The translations under genes and the position numbers were made by a program. A stretch of 64,000 nt of DNA from Psychromonas ingrahamii 37 (GTDB lineage: Bacteria; Pseudomonadota; Gammaproteobacteria; Enterobacterales; Psychromonadaceae), in assembly GCF_000015285.1 (NCBI RefSeq), contig NC_008709.1:2046001-2110000 (forward strand). The letters run 5' to 3'. Of this stretch, positions 1 through 10,600 are shown in pieces (within the stretch, counting starts at the first letter, position 1; each line of letters starts with the position of its first letter). Below the pieces are notes generated by a model. It was given only the letters and a program-made list of their open reading frames with translations, did no database searches and was not told the DNA's origin.

Positions 1-1
1 A

Positions 2-3000
2 CCAGCCAATACTGAGCAAAGCAGGGGCATTGAAAAGCAGCTGCCCGTTGAGAAAGAGGTGATTGTTGAGAAAGAGGTGATTGTTGAAAAAATTGTGGAG
101 AAAATTGTCTACCTCAATCCCGATGGTACGGCCTTTGATCATCAAGCTGTCAATATGGCCAGCGTCAATATGCCGCCTGACAATAGCACCGCGTTAGTTG
201 CCTCTATTGAACAAAGTGTCGGCCAGGTTGTGCAGCATCAAGCACAACTATTAAGTGTGCATGAAGAGTATCTGCAGGGCCCGAAAGAGTACGCAAAAAC
301 ATTTCAGGCAGTATTAGCCTCTCACGCGGGTGCGGCGCAATTGCCTGAGAGTTTGGACAAAACATTAACGATGTACCATGACTTTCAGTCTGAAACATTA
401 CGCGTTCACGAAGCCTATTTAAATCATCAGACTGAGAATATGCAGCAGATGTTAACGGCTGCGCCCATGACGGAATCTGCCGACCTATCTGCTGCCGTCC
501 AACAGAACGTTGCTGTTAACAGTGTTGCGGCCATCAAAGCGGTAAAACCTGCAACCTCTGCGCCAGTCCAACAGAATAAAACCAAGGTTGCTACTCCTGC
601 CGTCTCGACTCCAGTGCCAACAGCTGCCATTGATTTAAATGAAATTCAAAATGTGATGCTTGCTGTAGTCGCCGATAAAACCGGTTATCCCGTTGAAATG
701 CTCGAACTTGGCATGGACATGGAAGCGGATTTAGGTATAGATTCGATTAAACGGGTAGAAATTTTAGGCGCAGTGCAGGATCAGATAAGCGACTTGCCGG
801 AATTAAATCCGGAAGCGCTCACTGAGCTGCGCACTTTGGGTGAAATAGTTGACTATATGCAGGCACAGGCGCCGGTTGCAGGACGTGAGAATAATAATGT
901 GCCTCTCGATAATATTGCATCACTTGACAATAATGTCCCTGAGATTGATTTATCCGCTATTCGGACTGTGATGCTGGATGTGGTTGCCGATAAAACCGGT
1001 TATCCTGTTGAAATGCTCGAACTTGGCATGGACATGGAGTCGGATTTAGGCATAGATTCAATTAAGCGGGTGGAAATTTTAGGCGCGGTGCAGGATGAGA
1101 TAAGCGACTTGCCGGAATTAAATCCGGAAGCGCTCACTGAGCTGCGCACTTTGGGTGAAATAGTTGACTATATGCAGGCACAGGCGCCGGCAGCTTCTAT
1201 CGTTGCAACAGAGAATGAAAGCGAGCAGGCAAAAACACAGAACAGCCAATCTGCACTCTTACCCATTGATCTGACGCATATTATGCTGGCAGTGGTTGCC
1301 GATAAAACCGGTTATCCCGTTGAAATGCTCGAACTTGGCATGGACATGGAGTCGGATTTAGGCATAGATTCGATTAAACGGGTAGAGATTTTAGGTGCGG
1401 TGCAGGATCAAGTTAGCGACTTGCCAGAATTAAATCCGGAAGCACTCGCTGAGCTGCGCACTTTGGGTGAAATAGTTGACTATATGCAGTCACAGGCAGC
1501 TTCTATTGTTGCAACAGAAAATGAAAGCGAGCAGGTAAAAACACAGAACAGCCAATCTGCACCCTTACCCATTGATCTGACCCATATTATGCTGGCAGTG
1601 GTTGCCGATAAAACCGGTTATCCCGTTGAAATGCTCGAACTTGGCATGGACATGGAAGCGGATTTAGGCATAGATTCGATTAAACGGGTAGAAATTTTAG
1701 GCGCAGTGCAGGATGAGATAAGTGACTTGCCAGAATTAAACCCGGAAGCGCTCGCTGAGCTGCGCACTTTGGGTGAAATTGTTGACTATATGCAATCGCA
1801 GGCGCCGGCGGCTTCTATTGTTGCAACAGAGAATGAAACCGAGCAGGAAACACAGTTAAAAATACAGGATAGCCAGCCAGCTGCGTCAGTAACAGCTCTG
1901 TTGGATATTAAAAATATAATGCTGGATGTGGTGGCAGATAAAACCGGTTATCCCGTTGAAATGCTCGAACTTGGCATGGATATGGAAGCGGATTTAGGCA
2001 TAGATTCGATTAAGCGGGTGGAAATTTTAGGTGCGGTGCAGGATAAAGTTAGCGACTTGCCGGAATTAAATCCGGAAGCCTTAGCCGAGCTGCGCACCTT
2101 AGGTGAAATTGTGACTTATATGCAGTCGCAGGCAGCGCCTCTGAATAATGCCGTGCCTATTGTTCCGGTGCTGGGGTCAGCGCCTGTTGATTTAACCCTG
2201 ATTGAAACAGTTATGCTTGACGTGGTTGCCGATAAAACCGGTTATCCCGTTGAGATGCTCGAACTTGGCATGGACATGGAAGCGGATTTAGGCATAGATT
2301 CGATTAAACGGGTGGAAATTCTAGGCGCGGTGCAGGATGAGATAAGCTCGCTGCCGGAATTAAATCCAGAAGCACTCGCTGAGCTGCGCACTTTGGGCAA
2401 CATTGTTGATTATATGGTCAATCTCACGGGCACGAGCCAGGCTGACGTCATAAAGTCTGCTGAGCCGGTTGATTCAGTTGAACCGGTGGCAAGTTTCGAA
2501 CCCGCGCCAAGTGCAACTGTAGTGATAAAGCACCTTAATGTGATTGAAAAAATCGCCATGGATGTCAACGGTGAAAATCTTTTATTAGTGGATGACGGTC
2601 AAGGTTGTGCAGTCCGTTTGGCCGATAAATTAAGCAAGCTGGGTTGGTCTGTGACTGTTATCAAACCAAGCTGGGTAAACTCCGATAGCGATAAAACATT
2701 TTCTAAGAAGGTTAATGTTTTTGAATTAAATGCGCTTAATGAGCAGGAAATAAACACGATTTTAGACACCCAATCTGTTTGGACAAGTGTTGTTTATCTG
2801 CATCCTAAAACCACTATCACTGCTATTGAATATCCGCAGGCAAGCAAACAGGGGTTAATGCTGGCATTTTTATTAGCCAAACTGTCAGATTTGGCAGCAC
2901 CGCAAAACAATATTAAAACCCGAGCATCATTTGTTGTATTAACCCGCCAGGGTGGGGCTTTTGGGGTGGAAGATAATGAACTTGAATCTGACCTTGTGCA

Positions 3001-5038
3001 GACGGGACTTACCGGGCTGGTTAAAACTATTTCTCATGAATGGCCTGGGGTATTTTGTCGTGCCGTTGATCTGGCCAGTCAATTGTCTGCCGATAAAGTT
3101 GCTAATATTATTGTGGATGAGTTAAATGATAAAAATGTTAAACCCGTAGAAGTGGGTTTTAACCATAATGGCCGTTTAACGCTAGTGGCTGAAAAAACAG
3201 ACAGTTACACTCTGCAATCCGGCAGCAGTATAGATCAAGATTCAGTGTTTTTAGTCAGTGGCGGCGGCCGAGGGGTGACCGCTGAGTGTGTTATCCGTTT
3301 AGCAAAGGAGTATAAATCTAAGTTTATTCTTTTGGGGCGTTCTGATTACAAAAGTGATCAACCCCGCTGGGCAATCGGAATCAATGATCAAGCTGCGCTT
3401 AAAAAAGCGGCTATGCAGGCATTGCAGGCCAAGGGTAAAAAACCCACGCCCGCCTCCATTTCAGCATTGGTTGGCTCAATACTCAGCAATCGTGAAATCA
3501 AACAAACCTTGGCGTTAATAGATGATGCCGGTGGTATTGGCGAATATATTTGCGCGGATGTCACCGATTCAAATGCGGTGTTGAATGCGCTAACACCGAT
3601 CACCTCTCTCTGGGGAGAGGTTAGCGGGATTATTCATGGTGCGGGTGTGTTGGCCGATAACTTTATCGAGCAAAAAACAGTCGTGGAATTTGAGGCAGTT
3701 TATAACACTAAGATAGAGGGCTTGTTATCCTTGTTAGCTTGTTGCCAGCAGGACAAACTTAAGCAACTTGTTTTATTCTCATCGGCGGCCGGTTTTTATG
3801 GTAATCCCGGGCAGTCTGATTATGCCATTGCCAACGATATTTTAAACAAAACGGCTTATCGTTTTAAAGCCCTGCACCCGGCAGCCCAGGTACTGAGTTT
3901 TAACTGGGGGCCCTGGGATGGAGGCATGGTGACACCTGAACTGAAAAAAATGTTTAAGGATCTTGGGGTTTATATTATTCCTTTAGCAGCCGGGGCTGAG
4001 TTATTACTTAATGAACTGGCTGCCGATAGTAATCGTTGTCCGCAAATTTTGGTGGGCAACGATATGGGCGGGCAATTACCAGAAGATGATGTTTTAGATG
4101 AGAAAGTTTTAGAGGACCATGTTTTAAAGGACGATATATTAGAGGGGAAAGTATTAGAGGATACAAGCGTAAAAAAGCCATTAGTTAGTCGCTTAGCAAA
4201 AAGATTTTTAGCGGCTAACAATCCTTTTTTGGCTGATCATAAGATAGGTGAAAATCAGGTACTGCCAACTGTCTGTGCCATTGCCTGGATGGTCGAAGCC
4301 GCAGCTGTTAGCTATCCAGATTTTGTCTACCAGGGGCTTAAAAATTATCAACTTTTTAAAGGAATTGTCTTTGATGGTAAACAGGCCAGCGATTATTTTA
4401 TTGATCTTAATACTGTGGAAAAAAAACCGGGTGGTTTAGCCATTGAGGTTAAAATATCCGGTGAAAAATCCGATGGCAGTCTGAATTTTCATTATGCGGC
4501 TACCTTATTAATGAGCAAAGAAAATCAAGCCGCGCCGCTGTACAGTTCTGAACTGCCTGATTTAGTCTTAAGTAAACAAGAAAATGCCGATGCACTTTAT
4601 CAGGATGGCACCTTATTTCACGGGAGCAGTTTGCAGGGGATACAATCCCTGCTGGAATGCGATGCTAAGGGTTTATTGTTAAGTTGCTTAATTCCTGAAT
4701 CAGTAAAAAGCAAACAGGGTGAATTTGATCTGCAGGAAAACAATATTTTCGCCAATGATTTAGTCTACCAGGCGTTATTAATTTGGGCGCGTAAACAGTT
4801 AGGTTTGGGCAGTTTACCCGGCAGTACATTATCCTGGATTGTCTATGGTGAAGTTAAGGTTAATCAAGCCTTTTATTTAAAGCTCTCGGTGCGTGAGCAG
4901 CAGGCAAATAAAGTCGTTGCCGATATTATTCTGATTGATCGAGATAAACAGATTCTGGCAGAGATATCGGGCGCTGAAGTCACCTGCAGTGCCAGTTTAA
5001 ACAAATTGTTTAAACTGGCCGTTGAAGTTGATGGCTGA
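2..5038 (+). CDS. pfaA: PUFA synthase subunit PfaA, 3' part (six ACPs, KR, dehydratase-like domain)
   Basis: This is the carboxy-terminal part of the large multidomain subunit of the omega-3 polyunsaturated fatty acid synthase. The frame is open to the left edge, so the amino-terminal KS and AT domains lie outside the window. The visible order is a charged linker built on KEVIVEK repeats (about 46-110), a spacer, six acyl carrier domains (about 640-2420) each with the phosphopantetheine motif DLGIDSIK, a ketoreductase with a GGGRGV nucleotide loop near 3260 and a YxxxN-type centre (Tyr at 3821-3823), and a dehydratase-like double hot-dog domain from about 4190 to the stop. A repetitive acidic linker (VLDEK / VLEDH / VLEDT, 4090-4170) separates KR from the last domain. 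The stop overlaps the pfaB start, which indicates translational coupling. Six ACPs lies within the known PfaA range of roughly five to nine. Confidence 0.97.
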   Translation, partial: PANTEQSRGIEKQLPVEKEVIVEKEVIVEKIVEKIVYLNPDGTAFDHQAVNMASVNMPPDNSTALVASIEQSVGQVVQHQAQLLSVHEEYLQGPKEYAKTFQAVLASHAGAAQLPESLDKTLTMYHDFQSETLRVHEAYLNHQTENMQQMLTAAPMTESADLSAAVQQNVAVNSVAAIKAVKPATSAPVQQNKTKVATPAVSTPVPTAAIDLNEIQNVMLAVVADKTGYPVEMLELGMDMEADLGIDSIKRVEILGAVQDQISDLPELNPEALTELRTLGEIVDYMQAQAPVAGRENNNVPLDNIASLDNNVPEIDLSAIRTVMLDVVADKTGYPVEMLELGMDMESDLGIDSIKRVEILGAVQDEISDLPELNPEALTELRTLGEIVDYMQAQAPAASIVATENESEQAKTQNSQSALLPIDLTHIMLAVVADKTGYPVEMLELGMDMESDLGIDSIKRVEILGAVQDQVSDLPELNPEALAELRTLGEIVDYMQSQAASIVATENESEQVKTQNSQSAPLPIDLTHIMLAVVADKTGYPVEMLELGMDMEADLGIDSIKRVEILGAVQDEISDLPELNPEALAELRTLGEIVDYMQSQAPAASIVATENETEQETQLKIQDSQPAASVTALLDIKNIMLDVVADKTGYPVEMLELGMDMEADLGIDSIKRVEILGAVQDKVSDLPELNPEALAELRTLGEIVTYMQSQAAPLNNAVPIVPVLGSAPVDLTLIETVMLDVVADKTGYPVEMLELGMDMEADLGIDSIKRVEILGAVQDEISSLPELNPEALAELRTLGNIVDYMVNLTGTSQADVIKSAEPVDSVEPVASFEPAPSATVVIKHLNVIEKIAMDVNGENLLLVDDGQGCAVRLADKLSKLGWSVTVIKPSWVNSDSDKTFSKKVNVFELNALNEQEINTILDTQSVWTSVVYLHPKTTITAIEYPQASKQGLMLAFLLAKLSDLAAPQNNIKTRASFVVLTRQGGAFGVEDNELESDLVQTGLTGLVKTISHEWPGVFCRAVDLASQLSADKVANIIVDELNDKNVKPVEVGFNHNGRLTLVAEKTDSYTLQSGSSIDQDSVFLVSGGGRGVTAECVIRLAKEYKSKFILLGRSDYKSDQPRWAIGINDQAALKKAAMQALQAKGKKPTPASISALVGSILSNREIKQTLALIDDAGGIGEYICADVTDSNAVLNALTPITSLWGEVSGIIHGAGVLADNFIEQKTVVEFEAVYNTKIEGLLSLLACCQQDKLKQLVLFSSAAGFYGNPGQSDYAIANDILNKTAYRFKALHPAAQVLSFNWGPWDGGMVTPELKKMFKDLGVYIIPLAAGAELLLNELAADSNRCPQILVGNDMGGQLPEDDVLDEKVLEDHVLKDDILEGKVLEDTSVKKPLVSRLAKRFLAANNPFLADHKIGENQVLPTVCAIAWMVEAAAVSYPDFVYQGLKNYQLFKGIVFDGKQASDYFIDLNTVEKKPGGLAIEVKISGEKSDGSLNFHYAATLLMSKENQAAPLYSSELPDLVLSKQENADALYQDGTLFHGSSLQGIQSLLECDAKGLLLSCLIPESVKSKQGEFDLQENNIFANDLVYQALLIWARKQLGLGSLPGSTLSWIVYGEVKVNQAFYLKLSVREQQANKVVADIILIDRDKQILAEISGAEVTCSASLNKLFKLAVEVDG
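640..2420 (+). repeat. Six tandem acyl carrier protein modules inside pfaA
   Basis: Six direct repeats of 294-330 bp encode ACP domains. The modification serines are codons 743-745, 1058-1060, 1370-1372, 1676-1678, 2006-2008 and 2300-2302, each within DLGIDSIKRVEIL. The cores are nearly identical at DNA level, while the linkers differ. Linkers after modules 2, 3 and 4 share an AASIVATENE motif, so modules 2-5 look like the youngest duplications. Modules 3 and 4 even share the same upstream LPIDLTHIMLAVV stretch. Confidence 0.95.
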
Positions 5039-7595
5039 TAACAGAGGGCTTGATACCCTTAATGCCAGGCTTGCTATTATCGGAATAGATGCGCAGTTTG
5101 AAGGATTGCCTAATATCGATTATGTTGAGTCAGCTTTATACAAAGGTGAACGGTACAAAGGTGAACTGCATAAAGCGGATCTGTATTGGGTTGATGGTCA
5201 AGATCTTGATCCGCTTTTAGAACAAAGTGATTATCCAACTTTGTGCAGAGATTCAGCCGCCCGTGTTGTCGCAGCTAATAAACTTAGCGCACAACAGGTG
5301 GCGGTTATTATTCTGAGCGATCCAAGTGAGAGCATTGCAGTGACTTTGCAGGAGTACTTTAGCTGCAGCATCGTTAATAACCTTGGTGTGGCCCTTACCC
5401 GCGGTGAAAAGCTGATTGCTGAATTTAATGTCGCAGTCTTAATTATTGCCGCGAACCTGAATGCTGATTCAAATATAAAACAGGATCAAGCCAGTATCAG
5501 TTTTAGTGATGATTTTAGTGGTTACGCGCAGCATAACGGGGTGGTCAGTGTATTATTATCGGCTGCTGATTTTGCGGCCGCTAACGGCTGTTACAGCTAT
5601 GCAACGCTGCACAGCGCGGCCTGCAGTGCTAATACTGCAGAGCAAATGTTTGCTAGTGGTGCTGATACCGCAGGTAAAATGCGCGCGACCATCGAGCGCT
5701 CTCTGCGCGCCGCAAAGATAAGTGCTGAGATGATTGATAGTGTTGAAGTGTCGGCACTTAAAGCGCCTGCGCTCTGCATCTTAGAGACCAATGCATTATT
5801 GTATGCTTACAGCCACGGTCAAAAATTAAATACTGCCATTAGCTGCAGCAAAAGTGTGCTGGGGGACAACGGCGCCTTATCGCAGTTGCTGGGGTTATTA
5901 AACAGTGTTTTTGTGCTGCAGCAGCGTTATCGTGCGGGGATTAAAGACTGGGCTAAGCCCTCATTCGAAAAACTTCAGGCCTGGTCTGAATCGCCTTTTT
6001 ATTTTTTTAATAAGGCGACCCCGGCCTTTCCTAATGCCAATGGCAGTCCCCGTTATGTCGCTTACAGCTGTTTATCACAAGATCATTATGCGCATATTAT
6101 TTTGCAGGAAAATAATGACAAATTAGTGCACAGCAATGGTTTTAATGCCTGTGCAGACTTGACCTTATTTGTGCTGGCGGAGAACAATCAAGTCGGGCTG
6201 ACAGTGCAGTTACAGCGCTTGTCGGCCGATATCTCGGGCGGCAACTTTAAAGCCTTAGCCAAACAATATTTTAAGGGATTTTCTGAGAGTCAGAATAAAG
6301 CCTTTAAAATGGTGCTGTTAGCCGAGTCGCCCGAGCAGTTAATAAAAGAGATAACCCTGGCATTAACCGGTATTAAGCATGCTTTTACAAATAATACCCA
6401 TTGGAAAACCCCTAAAGGCAGTTATTTTAGTGCAACTCCGCTGTTGACCAAACACAATATCGCCTTTTTATATCCTGGAATAGGGGCAACCTATGTCGGC
6501 TTAGGGCAGGATCTGTTTCACCTGTTTCCTGAAATCTATTCAAATGTTGTGAGCTTAGCCGATAATATCGGCAGCACCTTAAAAGAGCAGTTAATCTACC
6601 CGCGTTCCGTGACCCGCTTGGATTTCCGTGAACTGAAACAGTTGAATCTTAGCCTGCGCAGTAGGCTGGCTGATATCGCTGAATGTGGTGTCGGTTTTGC
6701 CTGTGTTTTCAGTCAAATATTTGCACAGGTCTTTAATATTAAAGCGGATTTTGCCGCGGGTTACAGCATGGGTGAAATCAGTATGTATGCTGGATTAGGA
6801 TGCTGGCATAAACCTGGTTTAATGAGTGCGCGCTTAGCGGATTCTGATACCTTTAATCACCGCTTGTCGGGCGAGTTACGTGCGCTACGCGAAAGGTGGA
6901 ATCTGCCCGATGTGAGCGATGGTACTGTTGAGCGAATCTGGGAAACCTACAGTATCAGAGGGAGTTTTGATGAGGTAAGCAAGGCTATTGAAAAGGGCGA
7001 ACGTGTTTATGTTACCCTAATAAATACTGCGGACAGTCTAACCATTGGCGGTTATCCGAAGGATTGTTTACAGGTGATTAAGCGCTTAGGGGTACGTGCT
7101 GTGCCACTTAATATAGGTAATGCAATTCACAGCGAAGTGGCCTATACGGAATATCAGGCGATGCAGAATCTTTACACTATGGCGGTCAGCGAGCGGATTA
7201 ACACAAAGATGTATTCCAGCTCATGTTACCTGCCTATTCCGCAGCACCCTAAAGCGATTGCGCTTAGTATCGCCAAGTGTCTCTGTGAGCCGGTTGATTT
7301 TCCGCGGCTGATTAATACCCTGCATGATAAGGGTGCTGAGGTGTTTATTGAAATGGGCGCTGGAACGTCATTATCCGGCTGGACCAATAAGATTTTAAAA
7401 AGACCGGCAACAAGTGACAAAACCGCAGCTGATTTTTTAACCGTGCCGGTTAATGCTAAAGGCTGCGATGATCAACTCAGTTACGCACGTTTAGCGGCAA
7501 AGCTTGTCAGTGCGGGTATCGATATTAATTTAAGCAGCTTTTTCTATGGTTCGATTATCCAACCCGTGTGCACGTTTAGCGGCAAAGCTTGTTAG
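5031..7595 (+). CDS. pfaB: PUFA synthase subunit PfaB (acyltransferase)
   Basis: PfaB supplies an acyltransferase to the PUFA synthase and influences whether EPA or DHA is made. The amino-terminal half resembles a degenerate ketosynthase without a clear active-site cysteine. The carboxy-terminal half is the AT domain with the serine motif GYSMGE near residue 579 and the preceding FLYPGIGATYVGLGQDL-like entry. I chose ATG 5031 because it overlaps the pfaA stop; TTG 5022 is an in-frame alternative. The length, about 854 residues, fits the family. The last residues (CTFSGKAC) look artificial. They arise because an 85-bp segment at the 3' end is tandemly duplicated and the reading frame stops in the second copy. 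The ancestral tail probably read ...IIQPVLAVK, which can still be seen out of frame downstream. Confidence 0.93.
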   Translation: MADNRGLDTLNARLAIIGIDAQFEGLPNIDYVESALYKGERYKGELHKADLYWVDGQDLDPLLEQSDYPTLCRDSAARVVAANKLSAQQVAVIILSDPSESIAVTLQEYFSCSIVNNLGVALTRGEKLIAEFNVAVLIIAANLNADSNIKQDQASISFSDDFSGYAQHNGVVSVLLSAADFAAANGCYSYATLHSAACSANTAEQMFASGADTAGKMRATIERSLRAAKISAEMIDSVEVSALKAPALCILETNALLYAYSHGQKLNTAISCSKSVLGDNGALSQLLGLLNSVFVLQQRYRAGIKDWAKPSFEKLQAWSESPFYFFNKATPAFPNANGSPRYVAYSCLSQDHYAHIILQENNDKLVHSNGFNACADLTLFVLAENNQVGLTVQLQRLSADISGGNFKALAKQYFKGFSESQNKAFKMVLLAESPEQLIKEITLALTGIKHAFTNNTHWKTPKGSYFSATPLLTKHNIAFLYPGIGATYVGLGQDLFHLFPEIYSNVVSLADNIGSTLKEQLIYPRSVTRLDFRELKQLNLSLRSRLADIAECGVGFACVFSQIFAQVFNIKADFAAGYSMGEISMYAGLGCWHKPGLMSARLADSDTFNHRLSGELRALRERWNLPDVSDGTVERIWETYSIRGSFDEVSKAIEKGERVYVTLINTADSLTIGGYPKDCLQVIKRLGVRAVPLNIGNAIHSEVAYTEYQAMQNLYTMAVSERINTKMYSSSCYLPIPQHPKAIALSIAKCLCEPVDFPRLINTLHDKGAEVFIEMGAGTSLSGWTNKILKRPATSDKTAADFLTVPVNAKGCDDQLSYARLAAKLVSAGIDINLSSFFYGSIIQPVCTFSGKAC

Positions 7596-7661
7596 TGCGG
7601 GTGTTGATATTAATTTAAGCCACTTTTTTACGGCTCGATCATCCAACTATCCAACCCGTGT
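7485..7661 (+). repeat. Imperfect 85-bp tandem duplication at the pfaB 3' end
   Basis: Copy one covers 7485-7569 and copy two 7570-7661. Both begin GCACGTTTAGCGGCAAAGCT and end with AACCCGTGT. Copy two carries several substitutions, one T missing in a T-run and a small extra duplication of ATCCAAC, so it is no longer in frame. The gene now ends just inside copy two. The original stop region (TTGGCAGTTAAATAA) follows at about 7660-7674. Confidence 0.85.
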
Positions 7662-7686
7662 TGGCAGTTAAATAAAGAGATAATTT

Positions 7687-10600
7687 ATGGAAGACATTGC
7701 AGTCGTTGGTATAGCCAATCTATTTCCCGGTTCAGATACACCTGAGACCTTTTGGCAGCAGTTATTAAAAAAACAGGATAATCGCAGTCAGATAACCAAG
7801 CGGGAGCTGGGCGTTGAGCCGCAAAAATATTACGGCAGAAAAGGGGATATGGACAAATTTTACTGTATGTATGGCGGTTATATCCGGGACTTTGAATTTG
7901 ATTCCGGCCCGTTTATCTCCAAAGGGTTGAATGAAACCTACCTTAATCAGTTAGACAGTCTTCATCAATGGGGTTTATATGTCACCTACCAGGCGTTAAT
8001 CGATGCGGGTTATTGGGGCAGTGAAAAATTACAGGATTGCGGGTTGATTTTAGGTAATTTATCTTTTCCAACCAAAACATCCAACCATCTTTTTTTGCCC
8101 CTTTATGGGCATGTGGTTGAAGTTGCCTTAAAACAGTTAACTTCCAGCAGTTTTCAGTTAAGCAATTTTAGCGCGGGGCAGACAGTTAACCCCGATAATG
8201 CCCTGATTGCAGGTTTCCCTTCGGCATTATTGTCTCAAGCAGCGGGGCTTGGCGGCAGCGTATTGTCCTTGGATGCCGCCTGCGCATCCTCCTGTTATAG
8301 TGTAAAATTAGCCTGTGATTATTTGCATACGGGTAAAGCCGATATGATGCTTGCGGGCGCGGTGTCAGGCGCGGATCCGCTCTTTGTTAATATGGGTTTT
8401 TCGATTTTTCAGGCCTTTCCCGAGGATAATAACCACGCACCTCTGGATAAAAACTCTCAGGGTTTATTCGCCGCTGAAGGTGCCGGCATGATGGTCTTAA
8501 AACGTCACGCTGATGCTCTACGGGATGGTGATAAAATTCACGCGATTATTAAGGGTGGCGCACTGTCTAATGACGGTAAAGGTGAGTTTGTATTAAGCCC
8601 TAACAGTAAAGGGCAGATTCTTGCCTATCAGCGCGCTTATCAGAATGCCAAAGTTAATCCCGCCGACGTGGATTATATCGAATGCCACGCCACGGGCACC
8701 CCGAAGGGCGATAAAGTAGAATTAAGCTCCATGGAAACCTTCTTTAGCCAATACCACAATAAACCCTTATTGGGGTCGGCTAAATCAAACCTTGGGCACT
8801 TATTAACGGCGGCGGGCATGCCGGGCATGACCAAAGCTATCTGGGCTTTAAATGAAGGTAAAATCCCCGCTACTATCAGTTTGAAAAATCCCATGAGCTC
8901 TAAAAACGGCTACTTTGGTGCTGCGCAGATGCCTGTTGATATGGTTAATTGGCCCGATACCAAAGATAAAACCCGCAGCGCAGGTGTCAGTGTTTTCGGT
9001 TTTGGCGGCAGTAATGCCCATCTGGTCTTCCAGCCTGGTAATACGGCCTATGCGCCGAGCAGTGCCGCGGTTAAACCTCGCGAGCCGTTAGCGATTGTCG
9101 GTATGGATTGTCACTTTGGCAGCGCCACCTGTCTGGCGGAATTTGACACTTTATTAACCACCGGGCAGACAACTTTTCGGGAACTGCCACCCAAGCGTTG
9201 GAAAGGGATGGAACAACACCCAAGCATTAAACAGACTTTATTATTGAATAAAGCCCCCAAGGGTGGATACATAGAAAACTTTGATATTGATTTTCTGCGT
9301 TTTAAAGTGCCGCCCAATAAACAGGACTGCCTTATTCCACAACAGTTATTAATGATGAAAGTGGCCGATAATGCAGCGAAAGATGCGCAGTTAACCCCGG
9401 GTAGTAACGTCGCTGTTCTGGTTGCTATGGGGGTTGAACTCGATCTTCATCAGTATCGCGGCCGGGTTAATTTAAGCACCCAAATTGAGCAAAGCTTAAA
9501 AGAGCAGGGCATTGAATTATCAGTCGATCAGCGGTTGACCCTCACCGGCATCGCTAAAGAAGGGATCGCCTCGGCGGCGCAGTTAAATCAATATACCAGT
9601 TTTATCGGTAATATTATGGCATCGCGGATTGCCGCGTTATGGGATTTCTCCGGACCGGCCTTTACGGTTTCCAGTGAAGAAAATTCTGTTTACCGCTGTC
9701 TGGAACTGGCTGAAAACCTCTTTCAAACCTCCGAGGTTGAAGCGGTGCTGATTGCCAGCGTTGATTTAGCGGGCTCACTGGAAAATATCAGTTTACGGCA
9801 ACGTTATGGTCCAGTTTCTGAAAATGCAACAAACAGACCCAACCTACTAAGTTCACAACAGTGGTTAGTCGGCGAGGGTGCGGGCGCATTTGTAGTCAAA
9901 CCGAATTCAAAGGCCAATTCAAATTCGGTTTATGCAACCGTTGACGGATTAAGTTTTGCAGCGGGCAGTGATGCGCAGGCCATTGAAAAAGCGGCACTAA
10001 AAGTCTGCCAAATAGCAAACTTAAGCTGTGCGCAAATAAACCATGTGGAAGCCTTTGCCAGCGGTTTCAGCCTTGATAACCAGGCGGAAAAAAGTGCATT
10101 TAATAAACTTTACCCTTCGATCAAAATCGACAGTGTTAAACGTCAGGTAGGGCACTTATTTAATGCATCCGGCATGGCAAGTATTATTAAAACGGCTTTA
10201 CTGCTCGATAAACAAAAAGCAGGCGTTAATACGGCTATTAATGGTTTAGGCAAAGATTTTTGCTGTGCGCATCTTATCCTATCGGCAACGGATTCTGCCC
10301 GTCAATCTGCGCCAAAAAACAGTTTAGGACGAGTCAAAACTCCTTCCTTAGTCAAAACAATTACGCTTGGGGGGGATGATATTCAGCAGGCTATTTTGAA
10401 ACAGGGTGATAATCCGGTATTTTCAGATATCAAAAAACAGCTCGCGGGTAAAAGTTTACCGCCTGTTAGTGATCCGGTCAGACTTGAGGCTTTACAAATA
10501 AATCGTACACGCACAGCTCAAAGCAGCTCGCTTGACAGCGCGCTTGAAAATTTAGCAGTAGCAGACAAACCAGCAACCATTCAAACAGCGACGTCGATAA

